Notes: generated by a model not told the origin, from the letters alone. Shown: positions 27,425 through 37,651, counted from the first letter of the stretch. The stretch is DNA of 64,000 nt from Prevotella sp. UBA2756 (GCA_002353205.1 DEJE01000003.1:1-64000), one strand, 5' to 3'. Numbers and translations are program-made.

Positions 27425-30289
27425 TTAGAAAGACAACGATACACCTGCCACGATGCTTCTGTTCACAGGGGCGCTGACGCCATAGCTTTCAGCATCGGCC
27501 TCGTCGAGATGGTCGGCACAGAACAGGTCTACGCCACGCACATACACCTTAGCCGTATTGATGAAGCCTGTCTTCTCCATCAGTGTCTTCGGCAGGTTGT
27601 AGAACACTTCCACGTTGCGGAGCTTGAGGAACGAGCGGTCGCGCTGCCAGTAGGTGCTGGTCTGATAGTTGTTGGCGTTGCTCGTGGTGCTCAGGCGCGG
27701 ATATTCAGCGTTCACGTCGGGGTTGCTGGGGCTCCAGCGTCCGTCGTAAGCCTGCTGCGAGAGGCTGGTCGTGTTGAGCAACGGCCAGTACATACCCTTG
27801 GCATTGAGGTTGGCCGAGTAGCGTCCGGTGCCCTGGAAGAGGAGATTGAAGCCGAAACCTTTGTACTCGATACCTGCGCGGAGGTTGTAGAAGATCTCAG
27901 GAGCATAGCCGCTGTAGCCGATCTTCGTCACGTCGTTGGCATCGATGACGTTGTCGCCGTTGATGTCCTTGTACTTGATGTCGCCGGGATAGACGGTCGA
28001 GAAGTTCTGCTTCGGGCTGGCATCGATGTCAGCCTGGTCGCGGAACAGTCCGAGAGCCACCAGTCCGTAGGTGGAGTTGAGCGGATTGCCCGTCTGCACA
28101 AGGTTGTCGTAGGCGCGGGGTTCCTCGGCCTGCTCCTTGATTTCGTTCTTGTTGAAGTTGAACATACCGCCGATGTTGAACGTCAGCTCGCCGATCTGCT
28201 TCGTATAGTCGAGCGAGAGTTCAATACCTTTGCTGTTCACCTTACCTGCATTGATGTAAGGAGCGTCGAAGCCGATGAGCTTGGTATAGGCACCGGTACC
28301 TTCAACCCAGATGTCCTTGCGCTGCTGCATGTAGAGGTCGAGCTCGACATTCAGGCCGCCGAAGAGCACGGCGTCGATACCTACATTATACTTATAGGCC
28401 TTCTCGTGGCTGGGGTTCAGCGTGGGAAGCAGACCGAGCGTCGTGTTGGCATAGACATAGTCGTAGCCGGCGCCGAAGGGATAGCTGCCCGTGTTCGACG
28501 AACCCTGCGAATAAGAGGTGGCGTAGTAGTTCCACACATTGTCGCCAGGCAGGTAGTCAGCGTTGATGATACCGAAGCTGGCGCGCAGCTTGAGGAAGTT
28601 CACCACGGGATTGTCCTTCAGGAAGTTCTCGTTAGAGAGCACCCAGGCGGCCGATACGGTGGGCGAGAAGTTCCACTTCGTGCCGGGAGCCAGACGGTTC
28701 GAGCCCGAATAGAGCAGTGCCACCTCACCGATGTAGCGGTTGTCGTAGCCATAGTGTCCGAGGAACGAGGCGTTCTGACGGTAGACAGTGTAGCCTGTGC
28801 TGCCGGTAGTGTTCTGGTATTCATAGTCCCACTTCAGCTGGCTGTAGACGTAGTGCTTGTCGGCAAACGTGCGATCGAAGTTGAAGCCGGCCGAGAAGAT
28901 CAGACGGCGGGCCCAGTCCACGGTGCCTGAGTTCTTGCTCATGGTGCCGGGAGTTCCCGAAGTCCAGTAGTCACCCTTCACAGGAGAGCCGCCCTGCCAT
29001 CCGGTAACGGGATAGTTACCGTAGACATAGGTCATCGAGTGGTCCTCGTAGAGCGTCGAATAGGTGTCGTAACCCAGTCGTGCCGTCAGGCTCAGACCCT
29101 CAATCCAGTACTTCAGGTCCTGACTGAGCGTCATGTCGGCGAAGAGTGCGCGCTCGTGAAGCTTGTAGTAAGCAGCACCCGACGACTCAGCGACGGGGTT
29201 GTTCACGCCAGAATAGGTAGAGCTGCCGCCCCACTCGTCGTTCTCGTTCTTGACCGGGAAGGCCAAAGCCGGTGTACTGTAGATCATGTCCCACAGGTTG
29301 GCAACGGTCGTATTGTTGGTGCTGCCCATCGATGTGGGTCCGCCCGGACGCGACATCTCGCTCAGCATGCCGAGCATGTTCACTTTCAGCATCGTGGTTT
29401 CCGTCAGGTCGATGTCAAGATTGGTGCGCAGGTTGCCGCGTACATACTTGTCCTGAGTGGAATAACCGTCGGTCTCGTCGAAGTTCTTGATGAATCCCTT
29501 GTCGGAGAGCAGGTTCACCATGGTGAAATAGCGGAACTTGGCACCGCCGCCGCTGAACTCCACGCCGATCTTATTGGTGGAGCCGCTCTTGCGGAAGGTC
29601 TCGTCTACCCAGTTCACGTTCGGGTACTGGTAGGGATAGTTGCCGCTCTGGAAGGCTGCAATCTCCTCAGCCGAGAATCGCGGAGCCTGACCCTCGTTGG
29701 CCAGAGCCTCGTTCATGGCGTTGGCGAAGGTGTAGCCGTCGACGAACTTCGGACGATTGCTCTGGAAGTTGAACAGGTGGTCGTAGGTGACGCGAATGTT
29801 CTGGCTGTTATACTCACCGCGCTTGGTAGTGATGAGGATGGCACCGTTGGCTCCTTTGTAGCCATAGAGAGCCACGGCGGCAGCGTCTTTGAGGATTGAT
29901 ACGTGATCGACCTCCTCGGCGCTGACGATACTGATGTCGCGTTCCACGCCGTCGACGAGCACCAGCGGAGCACTTGTGCTCAGGCTCTGCAGGCCGCGGA
30001 CGTAGAATGTAGGATTCTGCTCGAAATAGGTTCCCGTTCCCTGCAGGGAGATCAGTCCGTTGCCCTGTCCGAGAATAGAGTTGCCGATATTCTTCGAAGA
30101 GCGCTTGTTGACGTCCCTGTTGGTGATGACAGAGACAGCAGCGGTAGACTGTGCACGGGAGAAGTCCTTGTTGGCGCCCACTTCGATGACCTGGTCAACG
30201 AAGTCGATGCCTGTGCTGTCCTGTTGTGCCGCTGCCGGCAGGCCGATGCCCGCGAGCAGTGAAAGCACAAATATATTTCTTTTCTTCAT
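27425..30289 (-). CDS. SusC/RagA-family TonB-dependent transporter (pair 2)
   Basis: A 954-aa outer-membrane transporter with signal peptide MKKRNIFVLSLLAGIGLPAAA. The plug domain is clear (FYVRGLQSLSTSAPLVLVDG, VSILKDAAAVALYGYKGANG, ILITTKRG) and the C-terminus ends in an aromatic residue (AGVSLSF), as in beta-barrels. It lacks the N-terminal CarboxypepD_reg-like domain present in the other SusC here, which explains its shorter length. It imports oligosaccharides using TonB energy, probably rhamnogalacturonan fragments given the adjacent lyases. Its start lies 46 nt after the first SusD gene. Confidence 0.93.
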   Translation of the reverse strand: MKKRNIFVLSLLAGIGLPAAAQQDSTGIDFVDQVIEVGANKDFSRAQSTAAVSVITNRDVNKRSSKNIGNSILGQGNGLISLQGTGTYFEQNPTFYVRGLQSLSTSAPLVLVDGVERDISIVSAEEVDHVSILKDAAAVALYGYKGANGAILITTKRGEYNSQNIRVTYDHLFNFQSNRPKFVDGYTFANAMNEALANEGQAPRFSAEEIAAFQSGNYPYQYPNVNWVDETFRKSGSTNKIGVEFSGGGAKFRYFTMVNLLSDKGFIKNFDETDGYSTQDKYVRGNLRTNLDIDLTETTMLKVNMLGMLSEMSRPGGPTSMGSTNNTTVANLWDMIYSTPALAFPVKNENDEWGGSSTYSGVNNPVAESSGAAYYKLHERALFADMTLSQDLKYWIEGLSLTARLGYDTYSTLYEDHSMTYVYGNYPVTGWQGGSPVKGDYWTSGTPGTMSKNSGTVDWARRLIFSAGFNFDRTFADKHYVYSQLKWDYEYQNTTGSTGYTVYRQNASFLGHYGYDNRYIGEVALLYSGSNRLAPGTKWNFSPTVSAAWVLSNENFLKDNPVVNFLKLRASFGIINADYLPGDNVWNYYATSYSQGSSNTGSYPFGAGYDYVYANTTLGLLPTLNPSHEKAYKYNVGIDAVLFGGLNVELDLYMQQRKDIWVEGTGAYTKLIGFDAPYINAGKVNSKGIELSLDYTKQIGELTFNIGGMFNFNKNEIKEQAEEPRAYDNLVQTGNPLNSTYGLVALGLFRDQADIDASPKQNFSTVYPGDIKYKDINGDNVIDANDVTKIGYSGYAPEIFYNLRAGIEYKGFGFNLLFQGTGRYSANLNAKGMYWPLLNTTSLSQQAYDGRWSPSNPDVNAEYPRLSTTSNANNYQTSTYWQRDRSFLKLRNVEVFYNLPKTLMEKTGFINTAKVYVRGVDLFCADHLDEADAESYGVSAPVNRSIVAGVSLSF

Positions 30290-30335
30290 AATGTTGTATC
30301 TTAAATCTTAATTCTTAACTCTTAACTCAAGAATT

Positions 30336-32453
30336 TTACCATCCGGGGTTCTGCACAAGGCCGTAGCCCTTGTTGATTTCCGACAGCGGCATTGGCATCA
30401 GCAACCACTTCAGCACCTCCTTGTCGGTGGGTTTGAAGTTCCACAGATAGCGTGCGCGGTTGCGGAGTTCGAACTTCTGGTATGTGAACAGGTAAGGTTC
30501 GGGCAGACCGCTGTTCTTATCAGTTCCGATATAGGCGTTGTTGTTCTGCACGAGTTCCTTCTTCGAGTTGAGCATCATGCGGAACGTAATGAGGCCGTGG
30601 AGCTTCTTCGTCATCCAGTCGGTGCGCTTGTAGCGGATCATGTCGTAGTAGCGGTTGTTGCTCATGCCGAGCTCGCAGGCACGCTCGCGGAGAATCTCCT
30701 CGATGACGCCCTCCTTCGTGTTCAGGTCGGGCAGCTTGCTCTTGTCGCCTTTGTAGGCTGCCTGTCCGAACTTCAGTCCGCTCAGGCCGACACGGTCGCG
30801 AACCAGGTCCACCTGTGCGATAGCCTCGTTCAGACGTCCGCACTGTGCCAGACATTCAGCATACATGAGCAGCATCTCGTCGTAGCTCAGCGTCACCCAC
30901 TGCGTGTACTTGCCGTAGTATTCCTGTCCGAGATAGTACTTGATGGTACCGTATCCGGTAGCGAAGCGGCCGAGGTCTTTCTCCATGATCATCAGCTCGC
31001 CCGTCTTGTCGTCGAAAGCGGCAGCGTCGGTTCCCTCGTGCTCACCCTTCACCCAGAGCTCATAGACGTCGCCCTCGGGCTTGCCGGTGGTCCAGTTGAG
31101 CGAGAGTGTCTGGCTGCACACGATGGCGTTCTCATACAGACGCGGGTCGCGGCTGGCGGTCTTCGTGGTCACACGGCCCACCTTCCACTCGTAGAAGAGC
31201 TTGCCACCCTCTCCGCCGATCTTGCCGGCCAGCGAGTCGGTCTCCCAGTCGAACGGTGTACCGTCGCTCCAGGGGAACATCTCAACATATTCCTCGGTGG
31301 GATTGTAGGAATGGCGGAACGGTCCGTTGCTGTTTCCGAAGGGTCCTACGAAGTTGGCCCACTGGTAAGAAGCCTTGTTCGAGGTCTGTCCCGTCACGCG
31401 TGTGGCGTGGATGATCTCGCGGCTGCCCTGATAGATGTAGCCCATACGGTAAGCCTGGCGGTAGTCTTCCACCTTTGTGTTCTTACCGCGGTTGGGAACC
31501 TGGTTCAGCTGATACCAGTTGCCGTTGGCGGCATTGGCGTTCATGAAGTCCTGGCAAGCGGCCAGAGCACGCTCCCAGCGCTCCTGCTTGAAGCCGCCGT
31601 GCCACACCAGGCTATCTTTCTCGGCCTGTGTCGTGCCGTCGTAGTAGGGCTGGTCGTTGTTATAGAGCGGCGATGCGTTGAAGAGCAAGATCTTGGCTTT
31701 CAGCGCCATGGCTCCTGCTGCCGTCCAGCGGCCCGTATTGTTGTTGGCATCGGTGTCGATGGTGTTGCCGTTGTATGCCCAGCGCAGGTAAGGAATGGCC
31801 TCGTCGAGCAGTTTCACCATGAAGTTGGCCGTTTCCTCGGCCGTTGCGCGCGGAATTTCGTAGGTTCCTTCCAGTCCGGTGTAGGTCTTGTCGATGATGG
31901 GCAGACCGCCATAGATGGAATAGAGGTCGAAATAGCGCGAGGCGATGAGGCATTTTGCCTGTGCAATCATGTTGTTCTTCTCGTCGTCTGTCAGTCCCGG
32001 CACTTTGTCGATGTTGTCCATCAGCAGATAGCAGCGGCGCACCGTCTCCCACACATAGTCGTGAGTGTAGGAGATGAGCGGGTGGTCGGTGTTCGAGATG
32101 TCGGCCGAGGTGAGCAGGCCGCCGTAATACTTACCGTAGGCAGCACCGTTGCTGAAGTGCTGCTGGTAGCAGTCGGTCAGAGCATCCATCTTGCAGTTCC
32201 AGTAGCTGGCGCTCCAAGGGGCAGAGGTGGCGTTCTTGAACGGCAGTCCGTAGTACTGTGTGACGTAGAGTCCCACGAGGAACTGCTTGGTGTACTCAGC
32301 ACTGTTGAACACGGTGTCGAGCGACACGGTTCCGCCAGGGGTCTTCTCGATGAAGGCATCGCCGAACTTGATCTCGTCGGTGCATGCCGTGAACGCGATG
32401 CTGCCAACCATCAGCGCCACCACCCCTGTTGATATTTTATGATAAAGCTTCAT
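30336..32453 (-). CDS. SusD/RagB-family glycan-binding lipoprotein (pair 1)
   Basis: A 705-aa SusD-like lipoprotein (MKLYHKISTGVVALMVGSIA, lipobox FTAC). It is longer than the second SusD and has the typical pieces: EYTKQFLVGLYVTQYY, a helical TPR region, the RERACELGMSNNRYYDMIRY block, and a final LVQNPGW. It lies 28 nt after the first SusC. The larger size suggests a different loop set and perhaps recognition of a longer or more branched oligosaccharide than pair 2. Confidence 0.93.
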   Translation of the reverse strand: MKLYHKISTGVVALMVGSIAFTACTDEIKFGDAFIEKTPGGTVSLDTVFNSAEYTKQFLVGLYVTQYYGLPFKNATSAPWSASYWNCKMDALTDCYQQHFSNGAAYGKYYGGLLTSADISNTDHPLISYTHDYVWETVRRCYLLMDNIDKVPGLTDDEKNNMIAQAKCLIASRYFDLYSIYGGLPIIDKTYTGLEGTYEIPRATAEETANFMVKLLDEAIPYLRWAYNGNTIDTDANNNTGRWTAAGAMALKAKILLFNASPLYNNDQPYYDGTTQAEKDSLVWHGGFKQERWERALAACQDFMNANAANGNWYQLNQVPNRGKNTKVEDYRQAYRMGYIYQGSREIIHATRVTGQTSNKASYQWANFVGPFGNSNGPFRHSYNPTEEYVEMFPWSDGTPFDWETDSLAGKIGGEGGKLFYEWKVGRVTTKTASRDPRLYENAIVCSQTLSLNWTTGKPEGDVYELWVKGEHEGTDAAAFDDKTGELMIMEKDLGRFATGYGTIKYYLGQEYYGKYTQWVTLSYDEMLLMYAECLAQCGRLNEAIAQVDLVRDRVGLSGLKFGQAAYKGDKSKLPDLNTKEGVIEEILRERACELGMSNNRYYDMIRYKRTDWMTKKLHGLITFRMMLNSKKELVQNNNAYIGTDKNSGLPEPYLFTYQKFELRNRARYLWNFKPTDKEVLKWLLMPMPLSEINKGYGLVQNPGW

Positions 32454-32481
32454 ATTCTTATACCTTATTTATTATTATACG

Positions 32482-35400
32482 TTAGAAACCGAGCTTCAGA
32501 CTTGCAGTGTAGGTACGCTGCAGAGGATAAGACGGCGTCGTGCTGGCGCGTGCCTCCGGGTCGCCGAACTTATACGGAGTGAGCGTGAAGAGGTTATAGG
32601 CGCTGAGCGCGAGCTGCAGCTGGTTCAGACCGAGCTTCTTCATGAACGGGAACTTGAAGTCGTAGGCCACCTGGATGGTCTTCAGGCGCAGGTACTTCGC
32701 ATCCTTTTCATACAGGGTGGAGCCGGCATAGTTCTGGTCGGCGTTGTCCCATGTGGCGCGCGGGTAGTCGGCGCTCTGGCTGGGATTGTCCACGGTCCAC
32801 GTGTTGTCGAGGTGATAGCGGAGCAGACCGCCGTCGAGCACCGTCGAACGGTTCTGGAACGGGCGGCGGAAGACGTCGCCGAGCACGCGGCTCACGTTCC
32901 AAGCTCCGGTGAACTGAGCGCTGAACGAGAAGTTCTTGTAGTACAGGGCGAGGTTCAGACCGGCGATATACTGCGGGTCGTCGGTGTAACCGTAGTCGCG
33001 GCTCATATCGTTGGCGTCGATGTCGCCGTCCTTGTCGAGGTCTACGAACACGGCATCACCGGGGTAGAGCTTCGTCACGAGCTGTGTGGGGAACGGGCTG
33101 CCGAACTCCTTCTCGTAGTCGGCCTCAGCACCTTCGTAGTAATACTTCCAGAACTTGTACTGCAGACGCGAGCCGATACGGTGGCCGGCGGTGTACATAT
33201 AGTCGTTCTCCTGCGGAGCCTGACGGTCCTCGATAATCTCGTTCTGGTTGTACGAAAGGTTCAGCTTCACGCTGTAGCGCAGGTCCTGACCGGCCTTGTC
33301 CTGCCAGTTGATCGATGCTTCCCAACCGTGGCTGTCCACGATACCGAAGTTCGTATAGGGAGGATTGAAGCCGAGGAAGCCGGGAATCGTCCAGTCCTGA
33401 GCCAGGATGTTCGTGCGGTGCTCCTTATAGTAGTCGAACACCGTGCGCAGACGGTCGTCGAAGAAGTTCATGTCGAAACCGTAGTCCTGCTTGAAAGCCT
33501 TCTCCCAAGACACCTCGGGGTTGTTCTTGGCGCTCTCGTAGGCACCCTTCGTGGCCGTACCGTTCTCGATACCGAAGATGTAGGCGAATGCGGGCTCGTT
33601 GACACTTGTGTAGGTGAAGCGGTCGAAGGTGTTCGTCTGGTTCACGATATACGGGTCGGCCATATACATGAAGCGGTTGCCGCCGATCTTGTCGTTACCG
33701 ACGAGACCCCACGATGCGCGCAGCTTCAGGAAGCTCACCACCTTCTTGATAGGCTTGAAGAAGGCTTCGTCGCTGACCACCCATCCCACAGAGCCTGCGG
33801 GGAAGGAACCGAAGCGGCGGCCGGGAGCGAAGTTCTCCGAACCGTTGTAACCGAAGTTGAACTCGGCCATGTAGCGGTTGTTCCAGTCGTAGGTCACACG
33901 GGCCACCAGGCCGACGTATGTACGGGGAATATCCGAATAGTTACCACTGATGTAGTAGTCCTTACTCTGGTTGTAAAGGGCCAGCGCAGTGATGGTATGT
34001 GCGCCGAACGAGCGGTTGTAGTTCAGCGAAGCCTCAGCATACCAGTTACGTCCCTTCGAGGGAGAGGAGTTGCTGTACACCGGGTCGGTGTTGTCGCTGC
34101 TCAGACGGAAGTCTGTGCGCTCACCCCAGGCATACACGGGGATGGTGACGGGGTTGCCGTCCTTGTCAACCGACTGCATCGTGCCCGTCTGGATGGGGTT
34201 GCCGTCGGCATCGGTCTGCACGAACTTGTGGTAGACCGGAGTGTAGGTTGCCTGACTGTTGGTGATCTCCTTGCGTACCTGGTACGAGCTGTTGTAGGAG
34301 CCCTTCAGCTTCAGCGACAGACCCTTGGTGATGAAGTCGAGCTTCTGGTCGAGCACCAGGTCCATCTGCAGCTTGTTATTATTATAATGGTACGCGCCCG
34401 GCTGATTCATGGCATAAGCCATCGGGGTGCTGGTACCGAAGGGCAGCACGCCGGCCGTCTCGCCCTGGGGCTTCAGAATCTCGTCCACATAGTTGTCCGA
34501 CTCTGCCACGCTGGTCACGATGTAGCGACCGTCGACCATTCCCGGGCTGCTGAACGGCGATGCCCAGTACATCTCGCGGATCATCTGGTCGGAGTTCTGA
34601 CCGGTGTGCGGCTTGCACGACTCGTCAATCTTACCCGAGATGTTGAAGCTCACCTGCGTGGTCTTCGTCACGTTGATGTCGAGGTTCGTACGATAGTTGA
34701 AACGCTGATACTGGTAGCCGTAGTCGTAGGGGCGGTCGAATTCCTCGAAGATACCGTCCTGCGTGAACATACCGGCCGAGATGAAGTACTTCACCTTCTG
34801 GTTACCACCCGAGATGTTCACGTTGTGCTGCTGCTGCAGTGTCACGTCCTTCATCAGGTAGTCCGTCCACTTCATGCTCGGGAAGCGGATGGGGTCGGTC
34901 CCGTTCTGGAACATGTCGAGCACGCTCTGAGAGAAGTACGGGTCCTTGCCGTCGTTGCGGCGCATGGCATTGTGGAAGGTGGCATACTCGTAAGAGCTGG
35001 TCTGCTCGATCATTTTCGTCGGCGTCAGGGCAGAGAACGAAGCGTTGAACGAAATCTTGGCCTTGCCCTCCGAACCGCGCTTGGTGGTGATGAGCACAAC
35101 ACCGTTGGCACCGCGCACACCGAACACAGCCGTGGCCGATGCGTCCTTCAGCACCGTCACGCTCTCGATTTCGTTCGGGTCGATGTCCCACATCTCGCGC
35201 TCCACACCGTCCACCTGGATCAGGGGCGAAGAGTCAGCCCACGTTCCCTGACCGCGGACGAAGATCTGGGCAGCATCGCTACCAGGCTCACCCGAGGTCT
35301 GCACCGTGGTAACACCCGACAACTGACCGGCAAGCACGTTGTTCACCGAAGACACCGGCGTGCGAGTCAGCTCTTCCGACTTCACCGACGAAAGGGCACC

Positions 35401-35805
35401 CGTCACGGTGACTTTCTTCTGTACACCGTAGGCAACCACCTCAACGCTCTGCAGGGCAATGGCGTCGCTCTTCAGAGTGACCTTCATGCCATTCTTCGCC
35501 TCAACGACCTGCGTCTGGTAGCCCACATAGCTGATCTGCAGCTTCTGGCCTGCCTTACACTTAATCTGGAAGTTACCGTCGAAATCGGTAACCGCTCCCT
35601 GAGTGGCGTTGCCGCCGACGACGACAACCGTAGCTCCTATCACCGTCTCGCCCGTGTCATCGAGCACCTGGCCCGAGATGACGTCCGACTGCTGCAGCTC
35701 CGTGGGAGCGGCATAGGCCGACTGTATCCCCACCAAAGGTGAGAATGAGGCGAACACGAGAGTCATCGACAGGAACTTTCCCTTGACAAACTTTTTGTGA
35801 TTCAT
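32482..35805 (-). CDS. SusC/RagA-family TonB-dependent transporter (pair 1)
   Basis: A 1107-aa outer-membrane transporter, first gene of the PUL. A long signal region (MNHKKFVKGKFLSMTLVFAS, cleaved near AYAA) precedes a CarboxypepD_reg-like domain (ISGQVLDDTGETVIGATVVV, FQIKCKAGQKLQISYVGY), then the plug (IFVRGQGTWADSSPLIQVDG, VTVLKDASATAVFGVRGANG) and a barrel ending in TASLKLGF. The short segment between the first domain and the plug (VVAYGVQKK) is typical of SusC. A -7 box lies 110 nt upstream. No local regulator gene (HTCS or ECF sigma/anti-sigma) is present in the window. Confidence 0.94.
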   Translation of the reverse strand: MNHKKFVKGKFLSMTLVFASFSPLVGIQSAYAAPTELQQSDVISGQVLDDTGETVIGATVVVVGGNATQGAVTDFDGNFQIKCKAGQKLQISYVGYQTQVVEAKNGMKVTLKSDAIALQSVEVVAYGVQKKVTVTGALSSVKSEELTRTPVSSVNNVLAGQLSGVTTVQTSGEPGSDAAQIFVRGQGTWADSSPLIQVDGVEREMWDIDPNEIESVTVLKDASATAVFGVRGANGVVLITTKRGSEGKAKISFNASFSALTPTKMIEQTSSYEYATFHNAMRRNDGKDPYFSQSVLDMFQNGTDPIRFPSMKWTDYLMKDVTLQQQHNVNISGGNQKVKYFISAGMFTQDGIFEEFDRPYDYGYQYQRFNYRTNLDINVTKTTQVSFNISGKIDESCKPHTGQNSDQMIREMYWASPFSSPGMVDGRYIVTSVAESDNYVDEILKPQGETAGVLPFGTSTPMAYAMNQPGAYHYNNNKLQMDLVLDQKLDFITKGLSLKLKGSYNSSYQVRKEITNSQATYTPVYHKFVQTDADGNPIQTGTMQSVDKDGNPVTIPVYAWGERTDFRLSSDNTDPVYSNSSPSKGRNWYAEASLNYNRSFGAHTITALALYNQSKDYYISGNYSDIPRTYVGLVARVTYDWNNRYMAEFNFGYNGSENFAPGRRFGSFPAGSVGWVVSDEAFFKPIKKVVSFLKLRASWGLVGNDKIGGNRFMYMADPYIVNQTNTFDRFTYTSVNEPAFAYIFGIENGTATKGAYESAKNNPEVSWEKAFKQDYGFDMNFFDDRLRTVFDYYKEHRTNILAQDWTIPGFLGFNPPYTNFGIVDSHGWEASINWQDKAGQDLRYSVKLNLSYNQNEIIEDRQAPQENDYMYTAGHRIGSRLQYKFWKYYYEGAEADYEKEFGSPFPTQLVTKLYPGDAVFVDLDKDGDIDANDMSRDYGYTDDPQYIAGLNLALYYKNFSFSAQFTGAWNVSRVLGDVFRRPFQNRSTVLDGGLLRYHLDNTWTVDNPSQSADYPRATWDNADQNYAGSTLYEKDAKYLRLKTIQVAYDFKFPFMKKLGLNQLQLALSAYNLFTLTPYKFGDPEARASTTPSYPLQRTYTASLKLGF

Positions 35806-35915
35806 GTTATTTATAGTTAGTTATTAGTAATATTTTCTTGTTCACGGGCATACAGCAGTTAGTATTCATGCCCTTCGTTGTTAGCAGCCGACTTAGATTG
35901 TTCCGTAGATTAGCT

Positions 35916-35924
35916 GCAAAGATA
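35916..35924 (-). promoter_or_regulatory. -7 box upstream of the first SusC gene
   Basis: The minus strand reads TATCTTTGC, a perfect -7 box, giving a leader of about 105 nt before the SusC start. No TTTG is found at the normal -33 distance, which would suit activator-dependent expression. The rest of 35925-36476 shows no gene and no other clear signal. Confidence 0.5.
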
Positions 35925-36476
35925 ACTTAAAAATGTTCAGTATTTATAAATACGGGTGCAAAATTAATGTTTTTTAAGCGCGCAACAACTTAATTTTTGA
36001 TTTTTGGAGTTTGATTTTTGACATAGCTCAAGTGTTTGCCACATCGGTAAAATGGGAAAGGGCACACGGCACAAAGACCGAAAAATATTATCAATCGTAA
36101 AATATTTTCAGATTAAAAACAAATCCTTCTCTCCCCTACTCCGCCACTCTTCGTCGCCCGCCAGACGCAAGTTTTCGCGCAGGACCTGCGAGTATCTTTC
36201 CTCATGTATGTCCTAAAATCTGAGAGACGGACGCACACGATGCAACTCCTCACGCAAAAGACCTGAAAACTGAGGAAAAGATACACCTGTCAAGCAGTAA
36301 TTTCCCGCTCCCGTTTGATTGCTTCTCCCTATGAACCGCCCGCGTTCCGGGATTCCGTCCGAATGGTTTCCCATAGCCAACACGCTTTGTCCTTCTTGCC
36401 GGAAAGCGCCGATTCGCATGCCAACCGACGCATTATTGATTGTAAAATAAATTCATATCGAAAGCAAAATAAATAG

Positions 36477-36605
36477 AATTGCCGCGCAGATCAATTGAAA
36501 TTGCCGTGCAAAACAATTTAAATTGCGCAGCAAAACAAATAAAATTGCGCTGCAAAACAAATAAAATTGCGCTGCAAAACGATTGTATTTGCAGCGCAAC
36601 AGCTT
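36477..36605. repeat. Intergenic array of 22-bp repeats, inverted relative to the array at 22.9 kb
   Basis: Five full units of exactly 22 bp start at 36477, 36499, 36521, 36543 and 36565, each of the form AATTGCGCTGCAAAACAAAT, followed by a partial unit. The reverse complement matches the AT-rich units at 23023-23132 (TTTGTTTTGC...GCAATTT). Each unit carries the TTGC-NNN-GCAA type dyad. It lies between manA and the PUL promoter. Confidence 0.85.
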
Positions 36606-36688
36606 TCATCTGCCTTGTCCAAAGTTCTCTCTCGCCAGTCCAGAAAAGAGCAGTTGCCCTAAGCCGTCGGCTTGAAGAGACGGGCTCG

Positions 36689-37651
36689 TCAGACGTAGGT
36701 TTCGAGGAACTTGACGGTTCCGCTGACGTTCAATGCCTTGGTGGTGGCGGGCACGAGGAGTGTTTCTCCGGCCTGCAGGGTCGTTTCGTGGCCCTCGTCG
36801 TCGGTGATGACGGCGTTGCCGGCGAGTGCGATGAGGATGACGAAGGAGTCGAGGTCGGCATAGTCGAGCGTCATGGGCTCGTCGAGATCGTAGACGGCGG
36901 TGCAGAAATAGGGGCATTCCACAAGGGTCACCGGCGCGTTCTTCTGCGCCTCATAGCGTGTTCGGTAGTCGGGCAGCACCTCGTAGTTGATGCTCTCGGC
37001 GGCCTCGTGGGTGTGGAGCTCGCGGTAGTTGCCGTCCTTGTCGCGCCGTTTGAAGTCGTAGATGCGGTAGGTGACGTCGCTCGTCTGCTGTATCTCGGCG
37101 AGGAAGCAGCCAGCTCCGATGGCATGGATGCGGCCTGCTGGGAGGAAGAAGACGTCGCCCTCGCCGACCTCGTACTGCGCCAGAGCGTCGCAGATGGTGT
37201 CGTCGTGGACCATCTCCTTGTAGCGCTCGGGCGTGATCTGCTGCTTCAGTCCGCAGTAGAGCTTTGCTCCGGGGTCGCTCTCCATGATGTACCACATCTC
37301 CGTCTTGCCGCGCCGCTTGCCCTGACGGTGGGCAATCTCGTCGGTGGGGTGCACCTGTATGCTCAGGTCCTGACGTGCATCGATGAACTTGATGAGCAGG
37401 GGGAACTCGTCGCCGAAGCGCGCGTAGTTGTCGGTTCCCACGAGGTCGCCTTTCAGTTCGGCCACCAGCTGGTTAAGACTCTTGCCCTGATGCTCGCCCG
37501 AGGCGACGACGGTCTCGTTGTCCTTGACGCCAGAGATTTCCCAGCTCTCGCCCACCTGCTGCTGACAGCTGTCGAGCTGCTTGAACGGAATGATCTTCTC
37601 TCCGCCCCAGAGGGTGGACTTCAGAAGAGGATGAAACTTGATTGGTTGCAT
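36689..37651 (-). CDS. manA: Mannose-6-phosphate isomerase, class I
   Basis: A 320-aa zinc-dependent cupin that interconverts mannose 6-phosphate and fructose 6-phosphate. Visible motifs are LLIKFIDARQDLSIQVHPTD (zinc-binding Gln and His), GKTEMWYIM (Glu), FLPAGRIHAIGAG (catalytic/zinc His) and EIQQTSDVTYRIYDF. Length matches the short bacterial form. It is the last gene of the dxs-trkA-trkH run, 38 nt after the parallel beta-helix gene, and probably cytoplasmic housekeeping. No obvious terminator follows. Confidence 0.92.
   Translation of the reverse strand: MQPIKFHPLLKSTLWGGEKIIPFKQLDSCQQQVGESWEISGVKDNETVVASGEHQGKSLNQLVAELKGDLVGTDNYARFGDEFPLLIKFIDARQDLSIQVHPTDEIAHRQGKRRGKTEMWYIMESDPGAKLYCGLKQQITPERYKEMVHDDTICDALAQYEVGEGDVFFLPAGRIHAIGAGCFLAEIQQTSDVTYRIYDFKRRDKDGNYRELHTHEAAESINYEVLPDYRTRYEAQKNAPVTLVECPYFCTAVYDLDEPMTLDYADLDSFVILIALAGNAVITDDEGHETTLQAGETLLVPATTKALNVSGTVKFLETYV

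Noticed and set aside
32812..35742. Very long plus-strand open frame opposite the first SusC gene (and similar ones at 13207-14802, 18010-19713 and 27509-28930)
   Set aside because: They are antisense shadows caused by GC-rich codon use. The proteins are low-complexity Val/Arg/His-rich, with no domains, and the minus-strand genes are clear families.
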